Below are positions 63,587 through 64,000 of a stretch of 64,000 nt of DNA, piece by piece. The DNA lies in the NCBI GenBank assembly GCA_963921795.1, contig OY997641.1:76212279-76276278 (forward strand). The letters run 5' to 3'. The notes under the pieces are model-generated. The model ran no database searches. It was given only the letters and a program-made list of their open reading frames with translations, and was not told the origin of the DNA. Origin of the DNA: Nannobrachium achirus (taxonomy: Eukaryota > Chordata > Actinopteri > Myctophiformes > Myctophidae). Numbering within the stretch: the stretch's first letter is position 1; each line of letters starts with the position of its first letter. Both the position numbers and the translations under genes were made by a program.

Positions 63587-64000
63587 GTAAGTAGACTATA
63601 TTATTATCTAAAATGCTAAATAGCTCTATTTCTATTTTAAAATATATGCATATCTATGGTTATTTGTGTATAATATACATGTATACAACTTCAGTTTTTA
63701 GGCCTGTAAAACATGTGTCTATATTTCTACTCTTATAACATATACAGTAGATTTCTATACCGCTACAGTGCAGTAACTATGAAAAATAAAATCACTGACA
63801 ATTGGGTTTAAAACTGTTTCCCAATGATGTATTGGCATATAAGTGATATTACACTATTGTATATCTGTTCTTGAGGTGAATGTTTATCCCCCAAAATCAC
63901 AAAGGCTAATTTGGGATACACAAATAAGTAGGTGTGTCCAAAAACATAGTTACAATACTTGGGGTTGGTAAGGCAGTACTTTATAAATAAACGTAGTTTA

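Larger units (their letters stand above)
60195..64000. repeat. tandem segmental duplication, block B (runs off the window)
   Basis: Same order as block A but shorter, lacking the 28478-29005 and 29020-30405 insertions. The offset falls from 35.1 kb at the hairpin to 32.8 kb at the leader exon. Confidence 0.88.

Overview
This window looks like a repeat-rich stretch of a teleost fish nuclear genome. The evidence is two split vertebrate genes with GT-AG introns, a fish-type MHC class II alpha chain, tRNA-derived SINEs, several non-LTR retrotransposon remnants, a very large number of short DNA transposons (MITEs) and many long (CA)n/(TG)n microsatellites. There is no sign of prokaryotic gene organisation. 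All reading was by eye; no database search was run.

Two host genes can be supported. (1) clpp, minus strand, 17180 down to 5892. It encodes the mitochondrial ClpP protease subunit. Five exons in consistent phase can be seen, and the last exon(s), with the catalytic Asp, are not in the window. (2) An MHC class II alpha gene, plus strand, 30743-46353. Four exons (leader, alpha-1, alpha-2 Ig, connecting peptide/TM/tail) give a 260-residue protein. Introns inflated by transposons stretch it over 15.6 kb. A near-identical promoter and leader exon recur at 63335-63586, so a second class II alpha copy begins at the right edge and runs out of the window. Colinear blocks at 25.0-31.2 kb and 60.2-64.0 kb show a tandem duplication with a period of about 33-35 kb.

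Layout: 1-5.9 kb holds a G-rich minisatellite, a SINE, hAT and TTAA-type MITEs. 5.9-17.2 kb is clpp, with an RT-bearing LINE (14.26-16.88 kb) in its first intron. 17.3-30.5 kb is intergenic repeat, including hAT and Harbinger-like elements, paired SINEs and block A of the duplication. 30.7-46.4 kb is the class II alpha gene. 46.4-60 kb holds a transposon in its 3'UTR, a cluster of dead LINE pieces, a 1.3-kb tandem duplication and a 3.3-kb hAT-like element. 60.2-64 kb is block B of the duplication.

The most unusual feature is a short palindrome with arms close to AATAGCAGATCTACAAGCTC and a GC-rich variable loop. It occurs at about 36 loci in these 64 kb, complete or as half-sites. It sits inside several unrelated MITE families, brackets one of them on both sides, and forms a tandem cluster. 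In one case a roughly 190-bp block carrying it is present in a hAT-like element and, inverted, in a TTAA-type element. This behaves like a mobile or recombinogenic hairpin module that rides in other transposons.
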